A stretch of 64,000 bases of DNA from the NCBI GenBank assembly GCA_900239685.1, contig OENT01000049.1:209379-273378 (forward strand), given 5' to 3'. The position numbers were made by a program, and so were the translations under genes. This DNA comes from Rotaria macrura. Its lineage: Eukaryota; Rotifera; Eurotatoria; Philodinida; Philodinidae. Numbering within the stretch: the first letter of the stretch is position 1; each line of letters begins with the position of its first letter. Shown piece after piece: positions 27,734 through 40,000 of the stretch. A model generated the notes under the pieces. It searched no databases, was not told the origin of the DNA, and saw nothing but the letters and a program-made list of their open reading frames with translations.

Positions 27734-28337
27734 GTAAAATTCACTCCTTTTTCAATAACGAAACATAAATGAGTATAACTCTTTTTTTTGGAAAAAATTT
27801 CAGCAAAACTGAGTTCTATTTTAAAAATATTGTGAAAATTACTGTTTCTTTTGCGACATACTTGAAAGTCAGTGTTACGAATAAGGTTGTGGGATAATGT
27901 TTCACAGAAATAATCTATTTAATTTTATCAGATAGTATAACCTTTTTTTAAGATTTTAATTCATTCAAACTGTCTCGTTCAATCTGGTAGAAATATTAAT
28001 TTCTGAGAAAACTATCCGTTAAATTTTTTATCTAACACTCCATTATCAATGTCCAAGAGAACGTTCAATTGGATTATTTCCGGGCTTAATTATGATTCTT
28101 TACGATGTTCATGTATATATTTACGATCTACTGAGAAATACTCATTGTTTCAGAACACTCTCTATACACGACGAACAATGAGTACATTTACGTATAGCAA
28201 GTTAATGCTCGAAATATGCAGAGAATGTATTGGAAAAAACAATAAAGCATATGTACAACAAAAGATTATGTTATGCATGGTCAATTGAAGAAATGAAAAG
28301 AATCTAAAACACGACAACATCACTGTTTAAATCGTCA

Positions 28338-28683
28338 CCCGGATCGAACAAGCACAGCCGTAAACGACCGTATACGGAGAAATACGGCAAAATACATGGT
28401 CCAGTATTACGATCGTATATCTCCGTGCCGTATACGGGGAAATACGACGATATACGGAGAGAAAAATGATCGTTTATGGTCCTCGTATACAAAATCTGTA
28501 AACGGTTTCCATTTTCGACCGTGTATCTCCATATACGATCATATTTGTCCGTATACGACACGGCGATATACGACCGTAATACTGGCCCATGNAAAACGCT
28601 AAAATACGACCGTTTACGGTCGTGTGGGGAGCGTATACGGTCGTTTACAGCCGTATACGAAGTCCGTAATCGTCGACCTGGGC
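28338..28683 (+). mobile_element. Foldback unit A (TACGG-word MITE)
   Basis: A non-coding unit of about 346 bp bounded by CCCGGATCGAAC and GTCGACCTGGG. The interior is almost wholly made of short CpG-rich words such as CGTATACGG, ACGACCGTA and TACGGTCGT, many of them palindromic. The flanking dinucleotide is CA on both sides, where the sister units have TA. It is a near-identical inverted copy of unit B. The single N of the window (28592) lies inside; unit B has T at that place. Confidence 0.8.
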
Positions 28684-29052
28684 AGAAAATTCCAAACAAT
28701 TAGCAACAGATTGAAACGAAAATATGAAGGGAAACATTTAATCCACAGTGGAAGCTTACAAATGGATAAAATAATGAATCTAATTAATCTTTTTTTACAT
28801 TGCTAAACGAGATGAAAGACTATCAGACAGATTTTCCCGTCCTATTGAAATGTCGTGGCAAACTAAAACACTCTCCTTTACTAGTTACTATGGTATTCAA
28901 GAGTAGTTGAATTCAGCATTTAACATACTTTAGTAACATTTTTCAACACACTTCACTGCCGAGCACGATCCGTTTATGACTAACGATTCGGAAAGCACTA
29001 TCAGTTTTCTCTGATTTGAATCGGTTTTCAGATAATTTGAATAGAGTTGCAG

Positions 29053-29330
29053 CTACCTCGAATGATAGCAATACGGGCCATATACGGTCGTATGAGTGAA
29101 CGCAGTTATACGTCATGATTATAATGAAACTACGGTCCGTATACGCCGGTGTACTGTGGCAATGCAGCCCAGTATGCTGGGTTGTATTATTGTGCAGAAT
29201 ACAACCCATATACAGGGCCGTATTGTCACATTAGACGGGCGTATACGGACCGCAATTGCATTATAATCATGACGTATAACTGCTTCCACTCATACGACCG
29301 TATATGGGGCCCTATTGTTCGACCTGGGTA
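29053..29330. mobile_element. Foldback unit C (self-palindromic)
   Basis: The arms, at about 29072-29126 and 29246-29310, are inverted copies sharing GTTATACGTCATGATTATAA. They surround a short centre containing its own small palindrome (CAGCCCAGTATGCTGGGTTG). The right end is GTTCGACCTGGG followed by TA. The left end is degenerate (CCTCGAATGATAG) and preceded by TA. Non-coding, with the same word vocabulary as units A and B. Confidence 0.75.
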
Positions 29331-29637
29331 TGTTATACGAGGGACTTTCTCTGGTTTTCCAAGTGCGCACTGCGCAATCACTTTTGAGTCTCAGCTATGC
29401 TCGTTCTATGAAAGTTAGTCCGATTTTGAGATAAGAATGCACGAACAAAGTTGCCTTTTAACAGAATTGCTGATTTACTGCGGTTGGAATAGCTGCCACA
29501 AAGAATAACTGTAAGACAAGATTTGCTTGTTTTTTATTTATATGTCAAATTTAATAAAGTAACTGGATGATTAGCTATTGATTAAGCTATTTGATTTTGT
29601 ATTCGAGAGTAAATCATATTATTCTTCATTAAGGGCA

Positions 29638-30128
29638 TACCCAGTTGACAGCATACGGTACATATACGGCCGTTTACGGTCAAATATGGCCATAAACCTG
29701 GTCCATGATTTAAGACCGTATTTTAACGCGAATACGGCCGTATCTGATCGATATACGATACAAATACGGCAATCGTATGGTGAGGATACGGTCGTAAATC
29801 ATGAACCTGGTTTACGGTGGAATACGGTCGTTTATGGTGTAATCACGGCGAAGAAACGGCCGTTTACGGTGAAGTTACGATAATTTACAGTGGGCCGTAA
29901 CCTTGCTCCTTCTAGGTCAATCAAAACGGATATCCGTTACGGACCGTAGCATCATTGAAATAGGGCCGTATTTTCACAGTGTACGATCCTTTTTTACTGT
30001 GCCCAGGAATAGTACCGTATACGGAGCCGTATACTGTGAAAATACGGCCTTGTACGGCCCTATTTTAATGATGTTACGGTCCGTATAACTGCGTCCACTA
30101 AACGGTCAGTATCGTTCGACCTGTGCTG
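29638..30128. mobile_element. Foldback unit D (TACGG-word MITE)
   Basis: Bounded by CCCAGTTGACAG and GTTCGACCTGTGCTGGG, with TA on both outer sides. The interior holds many ACGGCCGT, TACGGTCGT and GGGCCGTA words. The right half contains an inverted pair around 29945-30085 (ACGGACCGTA... answered by TACGGTCCGT). Open frames crossing it are by-products of the stop-poor GC-rich words. Confidence 0.7.
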
Positions 30129-30182
30129 GGTAGTTCATCGAAATTCGACTTTTCGATTTTTGTAAGCATATAAAATAGTTTA

Positions 30183-30527
30183 CCCAGGTCGACGATTATG
30201 GACTTCGTATACGGCTGTAAACGACCGTATATGCTCCTCACACGAACGTAAACGGTCGTATTATAGCGTTTTACATGGTCCAGTATTACGGTCGTATATC
30301 GCCGTGTCGTATACGGACAAATACGATCGTATATGGAAATACACGGTCGAAAATGGAAACCGTTTACGGATTTTGTATACGAGGACCATAAACGATCGTT
30401 TTTCTCTCCGTATATCGTCGTATTTCCCCGTATACGGCACGGAGACATACGATCGTAATACTGGACCATGTATTTTGCCGTATTTCTCCGTATACGGTCG
30501 TTTACGACCGTACTTGTTCGACCTGGG
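30183..30527 (-). mobile_element. Foldback unit B (inverted copy of A)
   Basis: A unit of about 345 bp reading, on the minus strand, nearly base for base like unit A. It is bounded by CCCAGGTCGAC and GTTCGACCTGGG with TA on both sides. A and B thus form a large inverted pair around units C and D. Confidence 0.8.
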
Positions 30528-32020
30528 TAGGCATATTAAAGGATTTGAACGTTACATGCGGCACCGATTCTTTTTTTTCAATAGAATTTGAAATCATTTC
30601 ATACACTTTATATCCAGTAGTTTTTTCAAGGCTATTACAATCGAAATCTACGGCATAGTTTTTGATATTTTAGAAAACAATGAAATCTGTTCTGATATTA
30701 GCGGCTATCATAAAGGTAAGTAATAGTCTAGTTATCAAGATAAGTACTAAAAAATGTACATAGAATGTGTTGTAAAAACATTGATGATGATAATAATACT
30801 GTTTCAATATGACAAGAATACTATTTGTCACTGTCTGTACTGTTTCATACTAGTAGACTTGTTAATCTATCTTTAGATACAAAACAAAGATAGTGGAAAT
30901 ATTTACCTTTGAAAAACAAACATAAAAGGCAACTTAGCATTTTTAGATTAAAAGCATTCTATAAGATAGCGTTCATTCACTCGACAATCGTGGCGTGGGT
31001 GTTATATCCGTTTATCTTCACTTATGTTTATAGTCTCCTCTACGGCAACAACATCCATAGTCACAACACAAAAGAACACTCTCACATCCTCACCATTATG
31101 TGAAGATTTATTTTGATTTTATGCGTAACAAACACCGCTAATGTCATTGGAATTTACTGATGCTGTTTAATACACGTTTCAACATTTCAAGATGAATTCT
31201 ATTCAGTGTTTGTAAAAATGACATATGCTAAATATCATAAAAATTAATGAATCCTCAAGAATTCAATAAATTCGATAAAACAACTGCCAATTCTCGATGC
31301 TTCTTGATTTTATCAAACAGATCAAAATATATGTACTACAGAGAATCTAGTTTTGCTAGACGCATTCACTGCATTAGTTAATGATTCAATTTTTTTCTTC
31401 TCCTATAAGATCCCATTCTTTCTTAATCTATGAGAACTACTCTGGAAAACATATTTCTCTAAATTTAGTGTAATGTTTTTTTCTGAGTCAAATATCTCAA
31501 ACACATAGTTCTGCCACGATTAAATAAAATACTGACTTTATTACCAAACATCAATGAAATAATAAAAAGTAGTACAACTTTTCTTCTCAGACATTTATGC
31601 TCGTTTTCATTGTCATTCAAACAATGTGTTCTCGAGTCGTGCTTAGTTTTGAGATAAAATAAGATTATTGTTGAGTCATATATGTATTCTTCTTCAATCT
31701 CGATACTAAAATCGTCAATTGAAATAGAACTAGATTGTACAAATAAATTAATAATTCTATAATTTCATTATTGAAATCATCACTGTGTAGAAAATGTCAT
31801 AGAACCGGAATATTTTTCTTTCTGTATTCTTGCTAAAAGTAGTTTACTTTTCTTTGGATATGTTTTGAATAACAAAGGCCATGTAGTGCTTGTCATGCTT
31901 CTGAACTAATACTTAGAATCATATTGACAAATAGGAAAGTGATCCTTCATATATAAGATTTGTAAAATGTAATTTTTGCTTTTATTCGCACATTTTTAAT
32001 AATAACAACAAATAATTCCT
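30528..32020. other. Gene-free AT-rich stretch
   Basis: No supported coding frame, RNA gene or structured repeat. The last part should include the 3' UTR of the minus-strand EAPP gene. Confidence 0.5.
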
Positions 32021-33235
32021 TCAATGGCTGGCAAGTACATTAGCAAAATGATACAATTCTTCTTTGACTTCATAAGCACCTAATTCAGTGCCACATTCAC
32101 TACATAGTACAGGTCTGAAGATTTCATTGTTAGCATCTTGTTCTTCTGGATCATTTACAGAATCAGGATCGCCGGTTTTAAACCGTTTATTGTTATTTTT
32201 TTTCTTTTGTTTCCTGGATTTTTGACTATTAGTCACCGATGTACGAGACACACGATTTTCATCAATGGTACAGTTGAAGACGAACATGGCACGATACTGA
32301 TTTCGATTTGTTTCATGTCTATGGAATAGAATTTACTAGTACAAATAACAATCCCACGTATTATAGAAATTACCTTTGACAATCATGACAAACTAACACC
32401 ATACAACCAGGACAGTTGAGAACAGCATCTGTTGGTCCAAGTGGTGGTGCATCCAATTTTTCTGTGTTACTCGCTCCACGAGATCTAAAGCAAAATAATT
32501 TTTAATACAATAGTAAGATTTGTAAAAAATAGGCATATACTTCAGACGTTCGTTTGTCATCCATTTTTCATCCTCTTCTTCTTCATCAGGATCATACAAA
32601 AGATCATCATTATTTTCTTCTTGATCATCTTTATTCACTGCTGGCTGATCTTCAAAATCCTTGTGTGATACGTTAAAGTTATTCTCTATCAAAATGAATT
32701 TCTTACTGTTTTCATCTTTTTCATCGCCACTCTCGGCGTCATCTGGTTCGTTAATGACTATTTTCTTTTTTTCTTTTTTCTGAGCTAAATAATCAAAAAC
32801 AGAAACAATGAATTCAAAAGAAGATCAATAACTTAAACTAGAGCACAAACTAGATATTGGTAATTCAAATGTTCCTCGTGAAATAAAACTTTGATAGATT
32901 TGGTCTAGTTCATCTTCCATTTCGTTAGCAAATGCATCTGAAGAAACAGACTTGGATGATGAATTTTTATTTTTTATTGATTCAGACATCGACTTTTCGA
33001 TATATTCACGCAGTGGTCGATCGAATTCATCAGCGGAACTAAACATATGCAACATAATTTTAACATGTTAAAATCAACTTTGATGAGCTATACTATGCAA
33101 AATTATCTACCTGTCAGAGCCAACGTCGCCATGAGTTATTGCAGTATTGCATGGAAGGTCATCATCGTCATCTTCGTCACTCGGTTCATTGTCAACTTCG
33201 TAGCCAGTGTAATACTTGAAACGTTGATCAGTCAT
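32021..33235 (-). CDS. EAPP: E2F-associated phosphoprotein
   Basis: Nuclear phosphoprotein known in mammals to bind activating E2Fs and modulate E2F and p21 promoters. Five exons, 33235-33111, 33038-32833, 32784-32541, 32484-32374 and 32318-32021, splice in phase to 327 residues (about 285 in mammals). The N-terminal half is strongly acidic with poly-Asp/Glu and a Lys run. The diagnostic middle block LLYDPDEEEEDEKWM is present. The Cys-rich C-terminal region has NCPGCMVLVCHDCQRHE, NQYRAMFVFNC, then a basic stretch and RPVLCSECGTELGAYEV, ending HFANVLASH as in the family. The start is the only ATG opening the acidic exon. The paired CxxC motifs suggest zinc binding; that is inference. Confidence 0.92.
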
Positions 33236-34037
33236 GTAATCTGAAATACTATGTAGATTGCATTTAGTTTGATTGATTTACTGTGACTCTTTAGAACAAG
33301 AAAAAAAGACACATTTAGCTTCAACAATCATTCCGATACGGTAGTTATAGATATTTTTTTGACGCACTGTAAACGTTTTGCGTCATTGCAGAAATTATCT
33401 CTTCATTCGAGAAAAACAATGAGTCGATCGATCTGTTTCTTTTCGTATACATGTATGAGTCACACAGTGAATCCATTCATTCATTGAATGGCAGAAAATC
33501 AAAATCCAATGGACATTTTACTTAGCATGACATCTGCAGGTTTCGATGGAATTAGATACGGCAGTTCACAGACAACACATGAACGAGCTATTTTCTCACT
33601 GATGAATAAGAAATAAAATTATCGTTTAAAGTTTTGTAAAAATGAATAACACATCTAATGTGTCACAATATTTAGTATTCTCCTTTAATTATTTACCGAA
33701 GTGACACAGACTAAACCATGACCATGATTCGTGTTTCTTCTATTTTTTCTGCAGCAGTTTCACTTTTCGTCAACTTACTAAGAGAGAAAGGTGTGTATGT
33801 TATATAAAAACAATACATTATATTTATTATTGAGTGAATCACTCGATCCATTACTAGAATAAAAGCTATAGAATATTATTTATTTAAACAAAATACAATA
33901 TCATTATGAGTATCAATAAAATAAGAGCACAAATTACGAAACTGCAATACAGTAATCTCTTTTTCTAGAATATCAGATGTATATATACGTATAGGGATTT
34001 CTTTTTCTTCTTCTAATGTTATCAAACATTAATATAT
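33236..34037. other. Spacer between EAPP and the UBASH3-like gene
   Basis: Contains the EAPP upstream region and the 3' flank of the phosphatase gene. No other gene is supported. Confidence 0.5.
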
Positions 34038-35549
34038 TTATTGTCCATTCGGAATGAGATTATACGGTTCATCCGAATATTTCCATTTTAATCCATCATA
34101 TTGTGCGAGATACATTGATAATACTGAGTATGTTGCTATGTCACGATAAAATGTTTCAGCATTTGGTCTCAGTCCTTTTATTGCACTCGGCAAGGCTAAT
34201 AAACCTGGCGCATGTGTAACAATGAGTATTGTACCACCGTAAGTACCATATCTATCGATAATACCACGCATCACAATAGCACTTCTGTCAAAATAATCTT
34301 CTAATGTTTCCGGTACAGTTAGTCTTGGAACGATCGGTTTATAGTCATGCTTAATATTATAGCTATTGTTCGATAGTTCTTTTTTCGTCATAAAACTGTC
34401 TACTAGTTTAGGATTAACGTGCGGACACTCGAATAGTCCAGGCTCAATACGAATAGGGACACGATCACGAAGATTCATACCTATATTGAATATTCACAAT
34501 TGATATGTTCTTGAGAAAAATGTGGAAGATTTGTGCATACCTGCCAGAATTCTTTCACATGTTTGTACACAGCGAAGAGCTGGTGATGAAAGACAGATAT
34601 CGAATAAAAACTTTTTAGCCATCATGGCACGACCAGTAAGATGAGCTGTGTGTAAACCATGAACTACAAAGTACATGATTCAACTTGGTAGATTTAAAAA
34701 CAAAAAAAATACTTGTAAGACTAATGTTTAATTCATACCTGTTAATGGTACATCAAATTCATATGCTGTATAAATCCGACGTGTCGGTAATACAAATGGC
34801 AAATTCGCATCGTAGGCTTTGTACTTGTTTCCATGAAAAGCTTTACCAAACCAATCAGGACCAAGTCCTTGATTGGCTCGTTCGCTATGACGGATGAATA
34901 TAATCTTTAATGGTTGTGATAAGAAGGGAGAAGACAGAAGTCTGCTACTGATTGGCAACGCAAACGAACGAGTGCCATGAGCTCCATGATTTCCTGCAGG
35001 TATAGCTAATCGATTGACACGACGACTAAATCGATTTTGTCCCTGTCGATGATCATTTCCATACATAATATGTCCATCTCTATCTTCATCAGTTTGACTA
35101 TTGCGAACGGATGACTCCGCAGTAAGATGAACTCTATGTGGTAATCGACTGGTCTGTGGAACAAGTGGCCGTGGTCTCAATGATTGTTTCTGTGTTAATC
35201 CCATAGGCACATGTGGTGCTGTTGACAACTCTTGGTTATTAATAGTAGAAGTAATATGTTTTAATTTATTTCCAGCTACTCTCGATCCTCCGTCGCTATC
35301 ATGAGATCCATCTACAGCGGAACCATCGTTCGTCAGTTTTAATGAACTTAGAGGCAATAATTTTCCATTATTATAGTAGCTAATTAATTGTTGACGTTGA
35401 TTAGTACTTGCTGTGTTTTCAGACTGTCTTTTTGAAATTAAATATGAATGTAATACATGAGTATCATTTGAAACATCATCATTATCATGAGAATCAGGAT
35501 TCACGGGGTTCCGTTCACGATTCTTTGTTTCATGTAGACTATCGACCAT
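34038..35549 (-). CDS. UBASH3/STS-like histidine phosphatase domain protein
   Basis: Member of the phosphoglycerate-mutase-like histidine phosphatase superfamily, closest in layout to the C-terminal domain of UBASH3 (STS/TULA) proteins, which dephosphorylate phosphotyrosine. Exons 35549-34739, 34663-34541 and 34480-34038 join in phase to 458 residues. The first 210 residues are low-complexity and polar, without a visible UBA or SH3 domain. The catalytic RHSE motif is at about 220-223 (IFIRHSERANQG), DVPLTVHG follows, SSPALRCVQTCERIL carries the second signature, and VTHAPG holds the second catalytic His near 401. Divergent from the ALKBH2-like gene, with 556 bp between start codons. Substrate is not predictable. 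Confidence 0.85.
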
Positions 35550-36105
35550 TTTGGTTCGTTAAATGATACTATACTTTGAGACGCTCGTGATGAGACAGAA
35601 AAGAGTGACACTTTGTTTTATTACTTTCATTCATTTAAGTAGTGTAGATTGTATGAATGTGTGTCTATGCGTCGCAGTTCACTGATTTTCTGTATTCATC
35701 GTTGTAAAAGCATGAAAACATCACGGGTACCGTATATACACACATATCAGCAGGGTAATGTGACAGAACGGAAGAGTAAACATCAATATCATAAGAAAAA
35801 TGTTCTTATCACTTAGAAAATATCGAAGAATGTTATTAATAACAAATACGAAACACTAATCTTTATTGAATAATCACCTAAAAGAATGACAATTTAGTAT
35901 TCATTTTTTATTGGGATAGGCGAATTCTTTTTGAAGAAAAAAAAAACTACAGATAACTGTCGCCCTCTGACCTTCACGCGTGAGTCATGTATTGAATCAC
36001 TACATCCATTTTTTTTCTGTCGTGTCAATGAAGATTTCGTAATTCTACATTCATTTTGCATTATATAGAGTTCGCATCTTAGAAGACGATCATTTTATAT
36101 CTGCC
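35550..36105. promoter_or_regulatory. Shared divergent upstream region
   Basis: The only spacer between the start codons of the minus-strand phosphatase and the plus-strand dioxygenase, so it must hold both promoters. A possible TATATA-like word lies at about 36062 (TTATATAG), 40 bp before the dioxygenase ATG. No other element was recognised. Confidence 0.45.
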
Positions 36106-37054
36106 ATGTCGACAACACCATCTGAAACCCTTAAGCGTAAAAATAAGTTATATTCTATTGACAAAGATTGCCAAACTGATACGAAAAAATGCGTTCGTTT
36201 TCCATCGAAAGTACTCGGCGAAGGAGACAGTTGGTATGAAAAATCATTATTTTCTCCGAATGAATCTATTGAAATTCTTAAACAACTCGATGAACAAATT
36301 ACTTATTTACCTCGAGAACAGTTTAAATTCAAAATTTTCAATACTGTTAGTCTATTGCCACGTGATAAAGCATTCTATGGAGATGTTTATACAGATGGGA
36401 GTTGTAATTATATCAAGTAAATCCCTCTAGAATTCTTCTACACATATTTGTTTTCAACAGATCCTCTCTTTCGTTATGAGTCACAAAAAGATATTATTTA
36501 TCCTGAAGTTCAATCCTGGCCACCTGTACTTCAACGATTTCGAGATGTCATATTTGAAAGAACGGGTCAACTATGTAACCATTGTGTTGTTAATCAATAT
36601 CGAGGTAATCAGAAACTCTATTGAATACTTCGAAATAGATCTCGTGTTCGTATCGATAGATAATAACGATCACATCGGCTATCATTTCGATAAAACTCGT
36701 GATTTCGTAAACGATTCGAAAGTAATAATACTGTCATTTGGTGCTGAACGAACTTTACGATTAAAACATAATGAGAGCAAAGTCACAGAAGATATTCATA
36801 TGCAATCAGGTTCAATTTTCGTTCTCGGTTGGGATACGAATGCAACATGGAAGCATTCCATTATTAAAACACAACGCCGATGTGAACGACGTGTTAGTCT
36901 CACCTATCGTCAGATTAAGACTATTCTACATAAAGATGGAACACTTACAGAAACAAATGTGTCTGATTTTGCAGCAAAAGACGATACTAATAAAAATTCG
37001 ATTGAGATCAAATATACACAGAAGAAGATGAAAATGAAAGAAGAAAGTGAATAG
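36106..37054 (+). CDS. ALKBH2: ALKBH2-like Fe(II)/2-oxoglutarate DNA dioxygenase
   Basis: Oxidative demethylase family that repairs 1-methyladenine and 3-methylcytosine. Exons 36106-36403, 36461-36604 and 36660-37054 splice in phase to 278 residues. The first donor is GTAATT inside the apparent exon end, because it alone restores the frame (DGSYPLFRYES). The nucleotide-recognition region YGDVYTDGSYP precedes VVNQYRDNNDHIGYHFDK, in which His156 and Asp158 form the HxD iron ligands. The distal iron ligand is His213 in TWKHSI. The 2OG-anchoring motif reads RVSLTYR (Arg225, Arg231), where mammalian ALKBH2 has RVNLTFR. The C-terminal 45 residues are a lysine-rich extension. An AATAAAA word lies about 60 bp after the stop. 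ALKBH2 versus ALKBH3 is not certain. Confidence 0.85.
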
Positions 37055-40000
37055 CTTGTCGATGTTTATTTTTGTATGTTTATTAAACACGAATGGTGAA
37101 TATTTATGAAATTTTTGAAAATAAAACAATAGTTTGATCTATCCTTTGTTGACTTCTTCGTTTTGTTTTCATTGTCTCTTGAATAATCTTAAATTTCAAC
37201 AAAGCAAATTTAACAGAATATTTCATGATTGTATCAATCCTGTTTTTGTCTTAAATTTGATCTCTATCATGTTTATTATCTTACATTGACTAAGGCACAC
37301 TATACATATACGTAAAATTTTCATTTAGTCTAATGAAAGAAAGAATGGTTATATAAAGGAAAAACAATATAGTCCAGTAGACACCTAACGAGTAAAACAA
37401 TTAGCATTTGCTAGTAAAATTATCATATCTTGACAGAAACGTCGTCTTTGAATAAATCGTTTTTATTTTCAGTTTTTAAATACTAAACATTGAAAAATTG
37501 AAATGAATGAAAATCGTTAGTGGCATCGTATGGATTTATCTTATTATCATTTCAGCCTATTGATTTGTGAATCCTCTCATTTTATATCATATCGCTGATA
37601 TCAGCAAGAAGAATTCAATGAACCGAGAAAGTATGATCAAAAACCATCGAAGTTATTCTTAGATAGAAGTTATTACTCCATGGAGCATACCATGATTTGT
37701 TTTTGCATGCTTAAATGAAATTATTAACTATATGGATTCCAAGTTCTTGTAATTTTATATTTCAGTTGAAAGAATATTGAGTATACTATTTTATGTAGGC
37801 ATTCAACGAATCCTAACGTTGGGTGAGCACGGCTTCGGTCTTAATCACAACTAATCTGGGTGATTCGAAAAGAATTAAAAGGAACTCGATGGTAAAAGGA
37901 TTCTAGACTTCTCATAAAATAGAGTAATTGATTCAAAATTCGGAAATGTAGAAAACCTTTAAAAGTTAGAGATCTTCTGAAACGATGAAGCCTGAACTAG
38001 GAATTTAATTGAATTTAAGGTTCATATCACGATTCATCCTACATTTCAAGAATTACTATAGCAACTACAGATGAGTAGTATAGGAATGAAGGAAAGTTCA
38101 ACTTTTAAGATCGATGATGCAACTCATCTGTAGGTATGTATGCTTTCTAATTGTCCTACGATTCGGTTTGAGGTTCGCTATGGTTTGAATTGAACAATCT
38201 ATTGAGTAGTTCGCACAATAGGTCAACAATTATACTGAGGAATTCTATATCATGTCGTCTCTGCAGAATTCCATTTCAACTTAGAGCTATCAGTCTACAA
38301 GACACGAAGATTCAATTGAGATTGATTCCAATCTTTTGTATACATTTGTTTTGCGAGCATACCTATTTCCAAAATGATTTTTTGATCATTATTCAACTTA
38401 GTTATTATGCTACTATTAGTCGTCATTTTCCCGTTCGATCTTAGCATTCATTGGCACTTTATGCAAAAATTGTTTTGAAAAATGAGGAATTTTAATATGT
38501 CGTATTCTCATTTGCTACTTGGAGAATTTCTTTTATTATTATTGAAGTGAAGATGTCAAAACGGGAATTTTCCCTGGCTTTTTTCCAGAGCCAAATGTTG
38601 ATAATGCGACAAAAAGGCTTTATAATTATTTCATCCTGAAAATTTTTAATTTCTCAATTATCCTAAGCTGTATGGATCTACTCTATATCAATCGAGTATG
38701 TAGAAATGCAGCTATTAAAATTTCTATTGATGACAGCTTGGTTAGCATTGTTCTGATTTTTTAGCCAATCATTTTTTCAAGATGAAATTTTTCTAAGATA
38801 AAGACTTGCAAGAAACATTAGTCTAGAGAACATTTGCTATCATCAACAACAATACTCTTTTATTAAATTCTCTTAGTTCTCCTAGGAAGAATAATTTAGG
38901 TTAAAGAAATTATAATAAAATAAAATGTTCTAATTAATTCTAGCACAATAAATGCCTTTTCACATTTCGCTTATGATTGCAATGATGATGGTCGTAGCAA
39001 AACTCTTCTTTTCTATCAGAGAAGCAAGAATATGTCTCGGTCCACTAGTATGAAACTAAGATTAGAAAACAATTATCAAACGATTGTGAAGAAGTGCCAA
39101 AATACAGATTGGATCCCATTTTAACGAACTTCAGTTTGTTCTAAATGTTACTCGTCTGCGTACACTTTTCTTGAGCAGGGGCGTAAATAGAAAGTGGCTC
39201 ACTTCGGAGGTTACACCTTCCCGGTAATGTATGGTCCTTCATTAACCATCAATACGTCTCTTCTATTCAATTAAAAATACGCTACTCTGATCATTCAAGA
39301 AATATATCGCTTCGAACGAAAACAGTCGTTTTACTGGACGATATTATAGGTGGTACATGACACGTTCAGATTCGTAGCATCATTGCTTCCATTTTCGATA
39401 GCACAGCGTTGATTATAACTATGCTGAGAAATATGAATGAGTTCCGGCAGAAATCGATACAACGTGGAAATATTATTAGGGCTGGAAGTTTGACGTTCTT
39501 TTTCGATCGACTCCATCCAATTTTTCTTCTTTCCAGCATGAACCTAGTGATACTCAATGAAAAATTGGATCCGTTCCGTACCTAGTTGTATGTATCTATC
39601 GATAGTTACGCTATAAAATTTGACTGTGTATAATGCGCTCAATGATTATCTACGCTTTTGTTAATGATTCTATTCTCCATGCTATCTGGGATGAGAACCT
39701 GTTCAAAATAAAAAAATACAAAGGTAGGATTCCAAAATTCAAAAAAATCTTTCTGCAAGAATGACGATGGAATCGGTTGTATCTTACAAGTCTTATTTAT
39801 CATGTCTTCAAGACTATGCACTGTTGATCTTAAGAAGTCCTTCGGTAAGGATAAATATTACTACATTCAATTCTTAATGTATTGGACAATGAAATGTCAA
39901 TAAGATGAAATCTAAAGTAATTTGTTTCCTAGTGATTCAATTCGTTGAGCAGTCCATCGAGCTTTCAAAGACTTGATCATAAATATAGCTATAGTCAGCA

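Noticed and set aside
28304-30591. Several open frames of 60-130 codons inside the foldback cluster
   Set aside because: They occur on both strands at mirrored positions and translate the repeated TACGG words. The GC-rich words simply lack stops.
36404-36460. Frameshift in the ALKBH2-like gene after exon 1
   Set aside because: Using the donor at 36404 instead of the one near 36416 restores the frame and a family-like sequence.
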